From positions 62,001 through 126,000 of the forward strand of contig JADIYJ010000003.1 of assembly GCA_016705325.1 (NCBI GenBank): a DNA stretch of 64,000 nt. Reading direction: 5' to 3'. The position numbers were made by a program, and so were the translations under genes. The notes below the pieces were generated by a model. The model was given only the letters and a program-made list of their open reading frames with translations. It did no database searches and was not told the origin of the DNA. This DNA comes from Pseudomonadota bacterium (GTDB lineage: Bacteria > Pseudomonadota > Gammaproteobacteria > Steroidobacterales > Steroidobacteraceae). Below, piece after piece: positions 33,263 to 42,616 of this stretch (position 1 is the stretch's first letter; every line of letters begins with the position of its first letter).

Positions 33263-33730
33263 ATGGGCGGACTCGACGAAAAATACATGGTGCGGGCGCT
33301 GCAACTGGCCCGTCAGGCTGAAGCCGCGGGTGAAGTCCCGGTCGGAGCGGTCATTGTCCGCGGCCAAGAGATCATTGCGGAAGGATTCAACCGCCCAGTT
33401 TCCACTCGCGATCCCACGGCGCATGCCGAGATGATCGCGCTGCGTGCGGCGGCAGCCTGCAGTGACAGCTACCGCCTGACCGGCACGACGCTGTACGTGA
33501 CGCTCGAACCCTGTGCGATGTGCGCCGGGGCGATGGTGCACGCGCGGGTGGAGCGTCTCGTCTACGCCGCCGCCGATCCGCGCGCTGGCGCGGCGGGCAG
33601 CGTCTTCAACGTCGTGCAGAATCCTGCGCTCAATCACCGGCTGGACGTCGACGTGGGCGTGCTCGCTGACGAATGCGGATCGTTGCTGCGCAATTTTTTC
33701 GTCGCGCGGCGCAAGCGACCCACGGGCTAG
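33263..33730 (+). CDS. tadA: tRNA-specific adenosine-34 deaminase
   Basis: 155 residues. The zinc site HAE (54-56) and PCAMC (83-87) define the cytidine/deoxycytidylate deaminase fold. EVPVGAVIV, the GFNRP active-site segment and the KR-rich C-terminus (FFVARRKRP) identify TadA, which makes inosine at the wobble position of tRNA-Arg(ACG). It is convergent with mltF, overlapping its end by four bases; tadA-mltF adjacency is also seen in enterobacteria. Confidence 0.95.
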   Translation: MGGLDEKYMVRALQLARQAEAAGEVPVGAVIVRGQEIIAEGFNRPVSTRDPTAHAEMIALRAAAACSDSYRLTGTTLYVTLEPCAMCAGAMVHARVERLVYAAADPRAGAAGSVFNVVQNPALNHRLDVDVGVLADECGSLLRNFFVARRKRPTG

Positions 33731-35127
33731 AGTTTGCGCGTGTCGTTCGAATCCAGCTCGGGATCGGGCGGCGGACCGTCCACCGACATCGACGTCCCGG
33801 CAACCTGCAGGATGTTCAGGTAGGCCTGCACGTTCTCGACGTAGCGCACGGGTTCCCAGCCGCGGGCATAGCCACGTTTCGTTCGTGTGTACCAGCGCTC
33901 CTGGCTCAGCAGGGGCAGGAATTCGCGCACGTCCTCCCAGCGGTCGGGATTGCGTCCCGACTGCTGCGCCAGCACGCGCGCATCCTCGACGTGCCCGAGG
34001 CCCACGTTGTAGGCGGCGACGGCAAACCAGGTGCGGTCGGGCTCGGGAATCCGGTGCGGCATTTCGCGCCTCAGCATCGCGAGGTATTTCGCAGCCCCGA
34101 AGATGCTGGAGCGTGGATCGCGACGGTCGCCGGTCCGCATGCGGGACGCCGTGTCCTCGGTGAGCTGCATCAGGCCACGCACGCCTGTGAACGATACGGC
34201 GTGCGGGTCCCACTTCGATTCCTGGTAACCCATTGCCGCGAGCAGCCGCCAGTCGACGCCGTGCTGCTGGCTGGCCTGCTGGAACCAGGTGAGATAGGCC
34301 GGCAGGCGGCTCTGCAGATGCTCCATGAAGTTGCGCGAGAACAGGTAGTCGAAGCGGTCGTCCTGGCCGTAATAGCGCTCGAGCAGCGCGGCAATCATGC
34401 CGTCGTGGCGCGCGAGGACGAAGAATGCATTGACCCGATCGAGCAGGCTCGAGTCGTCGCCGGCCGTGCTCACGACCCAGGTGAGTGCGCGCTCGGGCGA
34501 GAGGTCGAGCGCGATGGCCAGTTCGGGGTGCACGGAGCGATTCAGCGCGAACTCGGTCGAGGAGGCGAGGGTGAACTGCACCCTGCCTTGCGACACGTCG
34601 GCCAGGATTTCCTCGGTGTCGGTGGCGTCGCGTTCGACCCAGGCGAGATCCGGGTACCTCAGCCGGAGGTCCTCCAGCGTCCGCTGGTGGGCGCTGGTTG
34701 CCGCGACCTCGATCTGGCCACGACCGGCGTCGGCGATGCTGGCAGGCCGGGCAGAGCGGCGTCGGTACACAAGGTGTTCACGCACGCGTTGGTAGCCCGG
34801 CCCGAACTGGACGCCCCGGGGCAGGGCGATGCCTGTCGAGAGGCCGGCCGCCGCGATGTGGGCCCGGCCTGCGGCGACTTCCTCGATCGCGGCTTCCCGG
34901 GTTTTGACCGTGTACAGCCGCAGGGGTACGCCCAGGTGCTCGGCGAACTGGCTGGCCAGGTCGTAGGCCGGGCCTTCGGGGCCATGGCTGCCGAGGTAGT
35001 AGGCGTCCGGGCTGTTGCGCGTGACCACCCGGAGTTCGCCGTCAGCCAGTATCCGCTGCAGCAGCGGTGGCGGCTGGGCACAAGTGGCCAGCAGCAACGT
35101 CGAAAGCAGGGCGAGTAATACTTTCAT
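33727..35127 (-). CDS. mltF: Membrane-bound lytic murein transglycosylase F
   Basis: 466 residues. The N-terminal signal has Cys at residue 16 (LLLATCAQ), suggesting a lipoprotein. A periplasmic solute-binding-3 domain covers about residues 28-255 (GELRVVTRNSPDAYYLG). A lysozyme-like SLT domain follows, with catalytic Glu303 in MGYQESKWDPHAVS, GVRGLMQLT and FAVAAYNVGLGHVEDA. This two-domain order is specific to MltF. It cleaves peptidoglycan with anhydro-muramyl ends, and the binding domain regulates it. Confidence 0.94.
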   Translation of the reverse strand: MKVLLALLSTLLLATCAQPPPLLQRILADGELRVVTRNSPDAYYLGSHGPEGPAYDLASQFAEHLGVPLRLYTVKTREAAIEEVAAGRAHIAAAGLSTGIALPRGVQFGPGYQRVREHLVYRRRSARPASIADAGRGQIEVAATSAHQRTLEDLRLRYPDLAWVERDATDTEEILADVSQGRVQFTLASSTEFALNRSVHPELAIALDLSPERALTWVVSTAGDDSSLLDRVNAFFVLARHDGMIAALLERYYGQDDRFDYLFSRNFMEHLQSRLPAYLTWFQQASQQHGVDWRLLAAMGYQESKWDPHAVSFTGVRGLMQLTEDTASRMRTGDRRDPRSSIFGAAKYLAMLRREMPHRIPEPDRTWFAVAAYNVGLGHVEDARVLAQQSGRNPDRWEDVREFLPLLSQERWYTRTKRGYARGWEPVRYVENVQAYLNILQVAGTSMSVDGPPPDPELDSNDTRKL

Positions 35128-35227
35128 GGGGTTAGGGCCGACCGGCCCGGACCATTGTGCCTACCGGCGCGATGCGGTGCGCGGGTGGTGCTGCGCCACG
35201 GCCTGCTATAGAATTCGCGGCCCTCGC

Positions 35228-35320
35228 GGAGAGGTACCGAAGCGGTCATAACGGCGCCGACTCGAAATCGGATGGGGGTTTAATCGCCCCACGTGGGTTC
35301 GAATCCCACCCTCTCCGCCA
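35228..35320 (+). tRNA. tRNA-Ser (anticodon CGA)
   Basis: 93 bases with the CCA end encoded. The acceptor stem GGAGAGG pairs with CCTCTCC. The anticodon loop CTCGAAA puts CGA at 35263-35265. A long variable arm of the serine class and the T-loop GGTTCGAATCC follow. TATAGAAT at 35207-35214 is a likely -10 box. It reads UCG codons, common in this GC-rich genome. Confidence 0.95.
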
Positions 35321-35328
35321 GCCACGAC

Positions 35329-35355
35329 AACGCCCCTGCAAGGGGTGTTTTCGTT
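35329..35355 (+). terminator. Rho-independent terminator after tRNA-Ser
   Basis: A 9-bp stem AACGCCCCT-GCA-AGGGGTGTT (one G-U pair) at 35329-35349 is followed by TTCGTT. It lies nine bases after the tRNA end, in the expected position. Confidence 0.7.
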
Positions 35356-35373
35356 CTGGTCCAGGGGTCTCGT

Positions 35374-35387
35374 TTGACCCAGGTCAG
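35374..35387. promoter_or_regulatory. Weak FNR-like box before ubiD
   Basis: TTGAC-CCAG-GTCAG is a degenerate match to TTGAT-N4-ATCAA. It shares the central spacing and the CAGGTCA core with the better boxes before ubiU and ubiT, which is the main reason to note it. Confidence 0.3.
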
Positions 35388-35440
35388 GGCGCAAGCGCAG
35401 CAGTCGATGGATCATGCCGCGTTGCAGACGGAGCGCGGCG

Positions 35441-36910
35441 ATGGCATATCACGACCTCAGGGACTACCTGGGACACCTCGAGTCGTCCGGTCAGTTGCGA
35501 CGGATCGACGAGCCGGTGGCCACGGAACTCGAAACGACGTCACTTTGCGTGCGTGCGCTGCGGGCCGAGGGACCCGCACTGCTGTTCGAGCGGCCCGGCT
35601 CGTCCTCGCACTCCCTGCTCGGCAACCTGTTCGGGCATCGCAGGCGCATCGAGGCAGCTCTCGCCGGACGCCCGCTGGCGTCGCTGCGCGAACTTGGTGA
35701 GTTGCTCGCGGCAGTCAAAGAGCCACGCTGGCCGGGCAGCGTGCGGGAAGCGCTCGCGGCCTGGCCCGAATTCGCGCAACTCGCGCACGCCGCGCCACGG
35801 CGCGTTCCCGATGCGGCATTCCGTGACGAAGTGCTGACCGGCGAGGACGTGGACGTCATGCGCCTGCCGATCCAGCGCTGCTGGCCAGACGACGCGGGGC
35901 TCCTGCTCACGATGGCCATGGTGGTCACGCGCGGCACGCGGCGCGAGCGCCAGAACGTCGGCATCTACCGGCAACAGGTCCTGGGTCGCAATCGAGTGAT
36001 CATGCGCTGGCTGCCGCACCGCGGTGGCGCACTCGACTTCGCTGACTGGCGCTCGGCGCATCCTGATCGACCCTTCCCGGTGCTGGTCGCAATCGGTGCC
36101 GATCCCGCAATGATGCTGGCGGCCGTGGCGCCGGTGCCCGACACGCTCTCCGAGTTCCAGTTCGCGGGCCTGCTGCGCGGCGAGCGCAGCAGGGTGTGGC
36201 GCAGCGACCTCACCGGGCTCGATGCGCCGGCCGGCGCCGAAATCGTGCTCGAGGGATTCATCCATCCGGGTGAGGTGGCGCTCGAGGGACCGTTCGGTGA
36301 TCACACCGGTTACTACAACGCGCAGGGTGAGTTCCCGGTGCTGACCGTCGAGCGGATGTCGCTGCGTCGCGACGCGATCTACCACGGCAGCTACATGGGC
36401 CGGGCACCGTACGACGAGCCGTCCGTGCTGGCGCTGGCATTGAACGACGTGTTCGTGCCGATCCTGCGCAAGGTATTTCCGGAAATCGTCGACTTCTATC
36501 TGCCGGCCGAAGCGTGCTCGTATCGAGTGGCGGTCGTGAGCATCCGCAAGCAGTACCCCGGCCATGCCCGGCGCATCATGCTGGCCGTCTGGTCCTACCT
36601 GCGGCAGTTCACGTACACGAAGTTCGTCATCGTGACCGACGACGACATCAACGTCCGCGACTGGTCCGAGGTGATCTGGGCCGTCTCGACCCGCGTGGAT
36701 CCCGCCCGCGACAGCCTGATCATCGAGAACACTCCGATCGATTACCTCGATTTCTCGAGTCCCGTGCCGAACCTCGGCTCCAAGCTCGGGCTGGATGCAA
36801 CGAACAAGTGGCCGGGGGAGACGAACCGGCCCTGGGGTCGGCCGATCGTGCCCGATGCGCGAGTGGAGCAGCGCGTGACCGAACTCTGGCGCCGCATCTG
36901 CGCTCCGTGA
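35441..36910 (+). CDS. ubiD: 4-hydroxy-3-polyprenylbenzoate decarboxylase UbiD
   Basis: 489 residues from the ATG at 35441. UbiD hallmarks are present: HDLRDYLGHLESSGQLRRID at the N-terminus, NVGIYRQQVLGRNRVIMRWL for prFMN binding, and the catalytic Glu-Arg-Glu region around EIVLEGFIHPGEVALEGPFG. The ending SKLGLDATNKWPGE is also typical. It decarboxylates the ubiquinone precursor with prenylated FMN made by UbiX, which is not in this window. Located upstream of ubiU-ubiV, so the neighbourhood is a ubiquinone locus. Confidence 0.94.
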   Translation: MAYHDLRDYLGHLESSGQLRRIDEPVATELETTSLCVRALRAEGPALLFERPGSSSHSLLGNLFGHRRRIEAALAGRPLASLRELGELLAAVKEPRWPGSVREALAAWPEFAQLAHAAPRRVPDAAFRDEVLTGEDVDVMRLPIQRCWPDDAGLLLTMAMVVTRGTRRERQNVGIYRQQVLGRNRVIMRWLPHRGGALDFADWRSAHPDRPFPVLVAIGADPAMMLAAVAPVPDTLSEFQFAGLLRGERSRVWRSDLTGLDAPAGAEIVLEGFIHPGEVALEGPFGDHTGYYNAQGEFPVLTVERMSLRRDAIYHGSYMGRAPYDEPSVLALALNDVFVPILRKVFPEIVDFYLPAEACSYRVAVVSIRKQYPGHARRIMLAVWSYLRQFTYTKFVIVTDDDINVRDWSEVIWAVSTRVDPARDSLIIENTPIDYLDFSSPVPNLGSKLGLDATNKWPGETNRPWGRPIVPDARVEQRVTELWRRICAP

Positions 36911-36911
36911 C

Positions 36912-36925
36912 CTGATCCAGGTCAA
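36912..36925. promoter_or_regulatory. FNR-like box before ubiU
   Basis: CTGAT-CCAG-GTCAA matches eight of ten conserved positions of TTGAT-N4-ATCAA, about 58 bp before the ubiU start. E. coli ubiUV is Fnr-controlled, so oxygen-responsive control here is plausible. Confidence 0.5.
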
Positions 36926-36982
36926 GGCAGTTACGCCACCTGGAGGCGATGATTCCGGCTTCGTAACGCCGTGGGAGCCGTG

Positions 36983-37981
36983 ATGCATCTCGTGTGCCCG
37001 GCCGGCAGCCCGCCGGCGCTCATCACTGCGGTCGACCACGGCGCCGATGCCGTCTACGTCGGATTCCGCGACCAGACCAACGCCCGCGCCTTTCCAGGGC
37101 TGAATTTCTCCGAGGCCGACCTGCGTGCCGGTATCCGCTATGCGCATGCACGCGGCCGCCAGGTGTATGTTGCGCTCAACACTTACCCTGGGCCTGCGCA
37201 CTTCGGCGACTGGCAGGCGGCCGTGGACCGCGCGGCCACGCTCGGGGTGGACGCGATCATCTGCGCCGACATGGGTGTGCTCGACTACGCCGCGAGAACC
37301 CACCCCACGCTGCCACGGCACCTCTCCGTGCAGGGATCCGCCACCACGCACGCAGCGCTGCGCTACTACCGTGAGCGCTTCGGCATCGCGCGTGCGGTGT
37401 TGCCGCGCGTGCTGTCGATCCAGCAGGTCGAACGCCTGTGCGAGCAGGACGTCGTGCCGATCGAGGTCTTTGCGTTCGGCAGCCTGTGCATCATGGTCGA
37501 GGGCCGCTGCCAGCTCTCGAGCTACGTCACCGGCGCCTCTCCCAATCGCCATGGAGTGTGCTCACCCGCGAAATTCGTGCGCTGGGAGGAGGGGCCGGGC
37601 GGACAGCGGAGTGTGCGTCTCAACGACCGGCTCATCGATCGCTTCGAGGCGGGCGAACCCGCGGGCTACCCGACCGTCTGCAAGGGTCGCTACGACGTGG
37701 CCGGCAATGTGTTTCACGCGCTCGAGGAACCGACCAGCCTCAATACGCTCGAGCTGCTGCCACGTCTCGCGGCGGCGGGAGTGGTAGCACTCAAGATCGA
37801 GGGGCGCCAGCGCGGCCAGGCCTACGTGGCGGCCGTGACACGCACCTGGCGCGCGGCTCTCGACCGGTTTGCGGCACGACCGGACGGCTGGTCTCCCGAC
37901 CCGCAGTGGCAGCGCGAACTTGCCCGGCACGCGGAGGGGCACCAGACGACGCTCGGCCCCTACCACCGTTCCTGGCAATGA
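36983..37981 (+). CDS. ubiU: UbiU, O2-independent ubiquinone hydroxylation (U32 family)
   Basis: 332 residues from the ATG at 36983, with GGGAG five bases upstream. It is a peptidase-U32-like TIM barrel: HLVCPAGSPPALITAV, GADAVYVGFRDQTNARAF and ALKIEGRQRGQAYV. The four [4Fe-4S] ligands of UbiU are recognisable: FGSLC, EGRC (seven residues later), HGVC (17 later) and YPTVC. Together with UbiV it hydroxylates ubiquinone precursors without O2. The stop overlaps an alternative ubiV start. Confidence 0.93.
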   Translation: MHLVCPAGSPPALITAVDHGADAVYVGFRDQTNARAFPGLNFSEADLRAGIRYAHARGRQVYVALNTYPGPAHFGDWQAAVDRAATLGVDAIICADMGVLDYAARTHPTLPRHLSVQGSATTHAALRYYRERFGIARAVLPRVLSIQQVERLCEQDVVPIEVFAFGSLCIMVEGRCQLSSYVTGASPNRHGVCSPAKFVRWEEGPGGQRSVRLNDRLIDRFEAGEPAGYPTVCKGRYDVAGNVFHALEEPTSLNTLELLPRLAAAGVVALKIEGRQRGQAYVAAVTRTWRAALDRFAARPDGWSPDPQWQRELARHAEGHQTTLGPYHRSWQ

Positions 37982-37989
37982 GGACTGAA

Positions 37990-38874
37990 ATGCGCCTGTC
38001 GCTCGGACCCCTGCAGTATTTCTGGCCGCGTGAACGTGTACTCGCTTTCTACCGCGAGGCGGCCACCTGGCCGCTCGACGTGATTTACCTCGGTGAGACT
38101 GTCTGCAGCAAGCGCCGGGAACTCACCACCCGGGACTGGATCGCGCTCGCGCACGAACTCGCGGACGGCAAGCGCGAAGTCGTGCTTTCGTCCATGGCAC
38201 TGCTCGAAGCCGAATCGGAGCTCGCCTCGCTGCGTCGCCTGGTCGAAAACGGGCGCTGCCGCGTGGAGGCGAACGACCTTGCCGCCGTGCAGCTGCTGCG
38301 CGAGCGCGGCCTGCGCTTTATCGGCGGTCCGTCGCTGAACGTCTACAACCACCAGACCCTGCGGCTGCTGTGCGAAGACGGTCTCGAGCGCCTGGTGCTT
38401 GGAACCGAGCAAGGTCGCGCGCTGATCGACGAGTTTCGCGCCAGTGGTGTGCCGCTGCCGGAGCTCGAAATCCCGGTCTGGGGCCGCTTGCCGCTGTCGT
38501 ATTCGGCGCGCTGCTTCACGGCGCGGGCGCTCGATCTCGCCAAAGACGACTGCGGCTTCCGCTGCATCGATTACCCGGACGGACTGCCACTCACGTCGCG
38601 CGACGGACAGCCGTTCCTGACCATCAACGGCATCCAGGTGCAGACGGCGGGGCCGTGCGACCTGGGGCCAGAGCTTGCCGAACTGCGAGCCGCAGGCATT
38701 GCGCTGCTCAGGATCTACCCGCAGGCCGCCGGCAACGCTGCAATCGTCACCCGCTTCCGCACGGCGCTGCAGACCGGGGCCACACCGCTACGGGTCGGCG
38801 ACGAGAATGGCTATTGGCACGGCACTGCGGGCATGCAGCTGGTCGAGCCGCTTCAGGCCCCTGTCGAGTGGTAG
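37990..38874 (+). CDS. ubiV: UbiV, partner of UbiU
   Basis: 294 residues; the ATG at 37990 with GAGGA six bases upstream gives the canonical N-terminus RLSLGPLQYFWPRE. An ATG at 37978 overlapping the ubiU stop is an alternative. Cys39, Cys175, Cys188 and Cys192 match the spacing of the E. coli [4Fe-4S] ligands (39/180/193/197). It forms a heterodimer with UbiU. The 3-prime end overlaps the convergent ubiT gene by 22 bp. Confidence 0.93.
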   Translation: MRLSLGPLQYFWPRERVLAFYREAATWPLDVIYLGETVCSKRRELTTRDWIALAHELADGKREVVLSSMALLEAESELASLRRLVENGRCRVEANDLAAVQLLRERGLRFIGGPSLNVYNHQTLRLLCEDGLERLVLGTEQGRALIDEFRASGVPLPELEIPVWGRLPLSYSARCFTARALDLAKDDCGFRCIDYPDGLPLTSRDGQPFLTINGIQVQTAGPCDLGPELAELRAAGIALLRIYPQAAGNAAIVTRFRTALQTGATPLRVGDENGYWHGTAGMQLVEPLQAPVEW

Positions 38875-39338
38875 GCGTCGCGTGCGGCGCGCGCGAGGCG
38901 CGCACCGCGATTGAGGGCAATCCGCAGTCCGAGCGGCAGCGAGTCCCACGGCAGCTGGTCCAGCAGGTTGCGCACGGCCAGGCCGAGTTCGACGTCGCCG
39001 GTCAACTCCAGGCGCCGGTGGAAGAACAGCGTGTCGGCGTCCTCGAGGCGGCTCGCCAGCAGCAACAGATCGGTCGCCGTGCCGCGCACGATGGCCTCGG
39101 CGTCTGCGCTCCGCTCGAGGACATCGACCCTGCGCTCCCCGAACGCGACGATCCAGCGCAGGCCGAGGTCGGTCACCTCCACACCGATGCGTCGCCCCGC
39201 GAAGTCGTCGAGCCTGCCTTCGGCGAGGGGCGTGGCGAGCACGTGCGCGATCACCCTCGCCGAGCCGTGGCGGAGCAGCGGCTCCGGCAGCAGGCGCAGT
39301 GGCGCGGCCAGGATTCGTGGGGACGGGATCAGGTGCAT
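38853..39338 (-). CDS. ubiT: UbiT, SCP2-domain accessory factor
   Basis: 161 residues from the ATG at 39338. The SCP2-like lipid-binding domain reads RIGVEVTDLGLRWIVAFGERRVDV, then GTATDLLLLASRLEDADTLFFHRRLELTGD and LGLAVRNLLDQLPWDSL. This is the UbiT family, needed with UbiUV for anaerobic ubiquinone synthesis and thought to bind prenylated intermediates. It faces ubiUV with overlapping 3-prime ends and has its own FNR-like box upstream. Confidence 0.9.
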   Translation of the reverse strand: MHLIPSPRILAAPLRLLPEPLLRHGSARVIAHVLATPLAEGRLDDFAGRRIGVEVTDLGLRWIVAFGERRVDVLERSADAEAIVRGTATDLLLLASRLEDADTLFFHRRLELTGDVELGLAVRNLLDQLPWDSLPLGLRIALNRGARLARAARDAYHSTGA

Positions 39339-39372
39339 CGGGGGAGTTGAACACCTCCGGGACGCGGCGGCT

Positions 39373-39386
39373 TTGATACAGGTCAA
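39373..39386. promoter_or_regulatory. FNR-like box before ubiT
   Basis: TTGAT-ACAG-GTCAA matches nine of ten positions of the FNR/Anr consensus, 35 bp upstream of the ubiT ATG. It overlaps the stop codon of the transporter pseudogene. Confidence 0.6.
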
Positions 39387-40239
39387 GCGGCCGCGGCAGG
39401 CGCATCCCTGCGGTCAGTGGCCACGCGCCGATCCGGATCAATCGCCAACCAGCACGCCGCTCCAACAAACGCGAACGCCGCGCCAAGCATGAAAGTCGCA
39501 TTCCAATTGCCGGCGCCGGAAAGTGCGCCAATGACCGGCGCCGACACCATGCCCGCGAAGTTGCCACCGGTGTTCAGCACGCCGGTCGCGGCACCGGTGT
39601 CCGATCGCGCCACGCGCATCGTCGCGGCCCAGAACGGGCCTTCGTTCAGCTCGACCATGAAGAACGTCGCCATCAGCGCCAGCACGGCAGCGTAGGGCGC
39701 CGAAGTGCTTACGGCCAGGAGCAGCAGCAGGCCCGCCAGTGGCAAAGAGATCATCGGGACGAGTCGATAGCCCCAGCGATAACCGATCTTCGTTGCCATG
39801 CGGTCAGCCAGCAAACCACCGATGCCCGCGCCAAGGCCGGCCCCGATCCACGGCAGCATGCCGGCAAAGCCGCTCTCGAGACCGGTGAAGCTGCGTTCCT
39901 GCACCAGGTACAGGAACGACCACGTGCCCAGCAGATAGAAGACGAAGTTGAGGCAGAAATAGGCGAACGTCAGCAGCCGCACGTCGCGCTGGCCGACGAT
40001 CTGCCACATGCGCGCAGGCGTCATCGGCGCCGGCCTGGCCATGTCGCTGGCATCGAGATCCGCGAGTTCCTCGGCGGTCACCCGCGGGTGTTCGGCCGGC
40101 CGGTCGCGCCCGTACCAGGCCCAGCTGGCCGTAATGAGCGCGGCGGGCAGGGCGAGCCACAACAACGCGCCCTGCCAGCCGTAGTGCACGGTCAGGACCA
40201 CGATCAACGGCGCGGTCATGGCGCCGCCGATGTTCATGA

Positions 40240-40244
40240 TCAGG
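40240..40244. repeat. 5-bp target duplication of the IS1634-type element (left copy)
   Basis: TCAGG at 40240-40244 is repeated at 42157-42161, directly outside the terminal inverted repeats of the element. Confidence 0.85.
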
Positions 40245-42156
40245 CCCGACTTTGACAGCACCTGGATACACGGGGGCGATTTCCGCTGACGCGACAACGA
40301 CTTGCGCGTGACCGGCGGACAGGCCGTGTATCTAGGCGCTCAGGCCAGGTGCAGGATCGGCGGGGGTTTCTGGATCTTGAGAGATTTCAGACGCTTGAGT
40401 GCGTCTGGAGCCGGTTCGGTGACCTGCCAGACCGTGCCGTTGGGGCTCAACAATTGCGCCAGCTTGATGCGCCGCAGATCGTCCTTGATGTTGCGCCAGG
40501 TGTCGCCACAGGCCTGCTCGGCGACGCGCTCGAGCAGCAGTGCGAGGACCGTGAGGGCGACGTGGGCGTGGATGCGATGCGGGGCCCAGTGGAACACCGG
40601 CCGCAGCCAGCCCGCTCTTGAGCGAGCGCCACGCGATCTCCACCCGCTGCGCTGCTGGCCGAGCGCGAGGTCGGCGGCGGTGAGCGTGTCGTCGTTGCTG
40701 TGCACGACGAACTTGCCATCGAGGCGCGCCGCCTGGCGACCGCCGCCTGATTGATGCGCGGGGCATCGCCGCGCGTGAGGCGCCATAGCGGCCGTAGCGG
40801 CCCAGGCGCGGCGCGCAGACCCGCTTGCTGTGTGAGGCGCCGCGCTGGGCCGCAAGCCCTCGATCTCCGCCTGCCCTGAGGACCTGCTCGCGGTGCTGCT
40901 GCTGGCGCGCCGCTTCCTCCGGGTTGTAGCAGACGACGTAGCGGCGGCGGCGCTCACCGTCACCGGACTTCCTGACCTCGAGGTTCTCGGCCACCTTCTG
41001 GTAACGACCGGGCCGGGTGACGACCTGCTGCGCGACCTCCCCGCCACGGTGGATCGGCATGCACAGGATGTACTTGCCGCCGCCGCGCGCGAGGGTCTCG
41101 AGGTTGGCCTTCGACACCATCCCGGCATCGCCCACGAACACGCAGCGGCTCAACTGCCAGCCCTGCAGGTCGCTCTTCACCCGCTCGACGGTGGTGACGT
41201 CGACGGTGTTGCCGGGGAAGATCCAGTGGCGCACCGGGAAGCCGTCGCGGGTGACGGCGAGCCCAACCACGATCTGCGGCGCATCGAAGCGACCGTTCTT
41301 CGAGTGGCCGCGCTTCCTGAGCGCGCGGTAGCTCTTGTGGCCCGCCGCCACGCTGCCGTGCACCTCATCGTGATCCCCGAGCGCGACCTCCTCGTCGATC
41401 TCGAAGTGCAGCGAGGTCGTGTCGTAGAAGACGAGCTCGACATCGAGGTTCAGCAGATCCGCCATGCGGAAGTAGAGCGCCTTCTCGATCGCCTCCTTGT
41501 TCGCCTCGAGAAAGTCCATCGCCCGGTACAGGTGCTGCAGCTCGAGCCCGGCGCCGCCTTCCAGGTGCACCTCTTCCCGCAGCCACTGCTCGTAGCAGTA
41601 GAGCTTCGAGGACGGCGCACACGCCCGGTTCGCCACCATCGCAAACAGCGCCCGCTCGACATCGAAGTCGAACTTGCGCCCACCGCACACCTCGTCGATG
41701 ACCGCGCCGATCCCGAGTCGTCGCCACAGTTGCTCGAGCACGTACAGATCGCCGTAGGGCCAGGCGTTCACCACCTGCCACGCCGGGTTCTCGGCCACGT
41801 CCTCGGGGGCGGCGCAGGATGCTGCGGGGCGCCGCAGGCGCTCGGTGCTCGCCGGATCATCGGCACGGCCGCAGTTGTAGAGGATCCTGACCTGCGCGCG
41901 CTTCTTCGCGGGATCCCAGAGGTTCTCGGCGAGCTGCAGGTGGGTCAGGCGACCGTCGGCGCGCTGCCGCGATTCGCGCAAGTACATGTGCGCAATGGTA
42001 CTCGGTTCTTCACTATGAAGGAAGACCGAAAGCAGCTATCCATGTATCTAGGCGTTTACGCTCGAAACGCGCCTCGGTCGCGCGTAAGTGCTTGTTCTGC
42101 ATACACCTCGACCTCAACCGCACCCCTCCATGTGCCTCGCAACTGTCAAACTCGGG
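40245..42156. mobile_element. IS1634-family insertion sequence
   Basis: 1912 bp. The left end CCCGACTTTGACAG and the complement of the right end, CCCGAGTTTGACAG, form a 14-bp inverted repeat with one mismatch, flanked by the TCAGG duplication. It carries one transposase gene on the minus strand that is frameshifted. Intact ends with identical flanks point to a fairly recent insertion. Confidence 0.88.
40332..41987 (-). pseudogene. IS1634-family transposase, frameshifted in the C-terminal third
   Basis: The first 360 or so residues read cleanly: NAWPYGDLYVLEQLWRRLG, VELVFYDTTSLHFE with a catalytic Asp, HSKNGRFDAPQIVVGLAVT, and CVFVGDAGMVSKANLE with the second Asp. After YVVCYNPEEAARQQQ the reading moves to other frames. 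There LDGKFVVHSNDDTLTAADLAL, VEIAWRSLKSG (catalytic Glu) and HIHAHVAL-type segments (HRIHAHVALTVLALLLERVA) are found, ending near 40340. At least two shifts are needed, so the element cannot move by itself. Confidence 0.85.
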
Positions 42157-42616
42157 TCAGGGCGTTGCCACCGTTGGCGAGCGCCCATTGCCGCGGTGGG
42201 AACCAGCTCTGCGACACGACGGCGAACATCGGAAAAACGGGGCCCTGCGCGAGGCCCAGCAACCCCTGCGCAGCGAGCAGGGCGACGAACAAGGCCGTGC
42301 CTGCCAGCACGACTGGCGCGAGCGGCGTCGCGATCGTCGCGACGATGCCACCCAATCCGATCAACGTGTACATGAGCCGCGCTCCACAGCGCTGGCCAAG
42401 GACACCGCCCGGTATTTGCGCAAGCGTGTAGCAGGTGGCGAATGCCGCGTTCAGCCAGCCGATCTGCAGCTGCGAGAGGTGCAGGTCCGGCATGATGTTC
42501 TGCGCGGCCACCCCCAGGCTGGTGCGCTGGACGTACGCCAGCATGGCGAAGCCGCCGAGGAACAGGAAGATCGTCCAGCGGACTTTCACGCCTCACCTCC
42601 GCCAGTGCGCGTGACC

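Larger units (their letters stand above)
39383..42589 (-). pseudogene. MFS transporter split by an IS1634-type element
   Basis: The N-terminal part (42589-42157) has the MFS start IFLFLGGFAMLAYVQRTSLG and ends at LANGGNAL. The C-terminal part (40239-39383) resumes at IMNIGGAMTAPLIVVL and runs to the normal end. Removing the element and one TCAGG copy restores a continuous 429-residue frame with 12 helices. The sequence resembles the anion:cation symporter group. It is the third gene after an MttB-family and a dimethylglycine-dehydrogenase-family gene, so it probably imported their substrate before disruption. Confidence 0.88.

Noticed and set aside
40327..42054. Direct repeats TGTATCTAGGCG (40327-40338 and 42043-42054) as target duplication of the IS1634-type element
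   Set aside because: They lie inside the element; the true ends are the 14-bp inverted repeats at 40245 and 42156 flanked by TCAGG.
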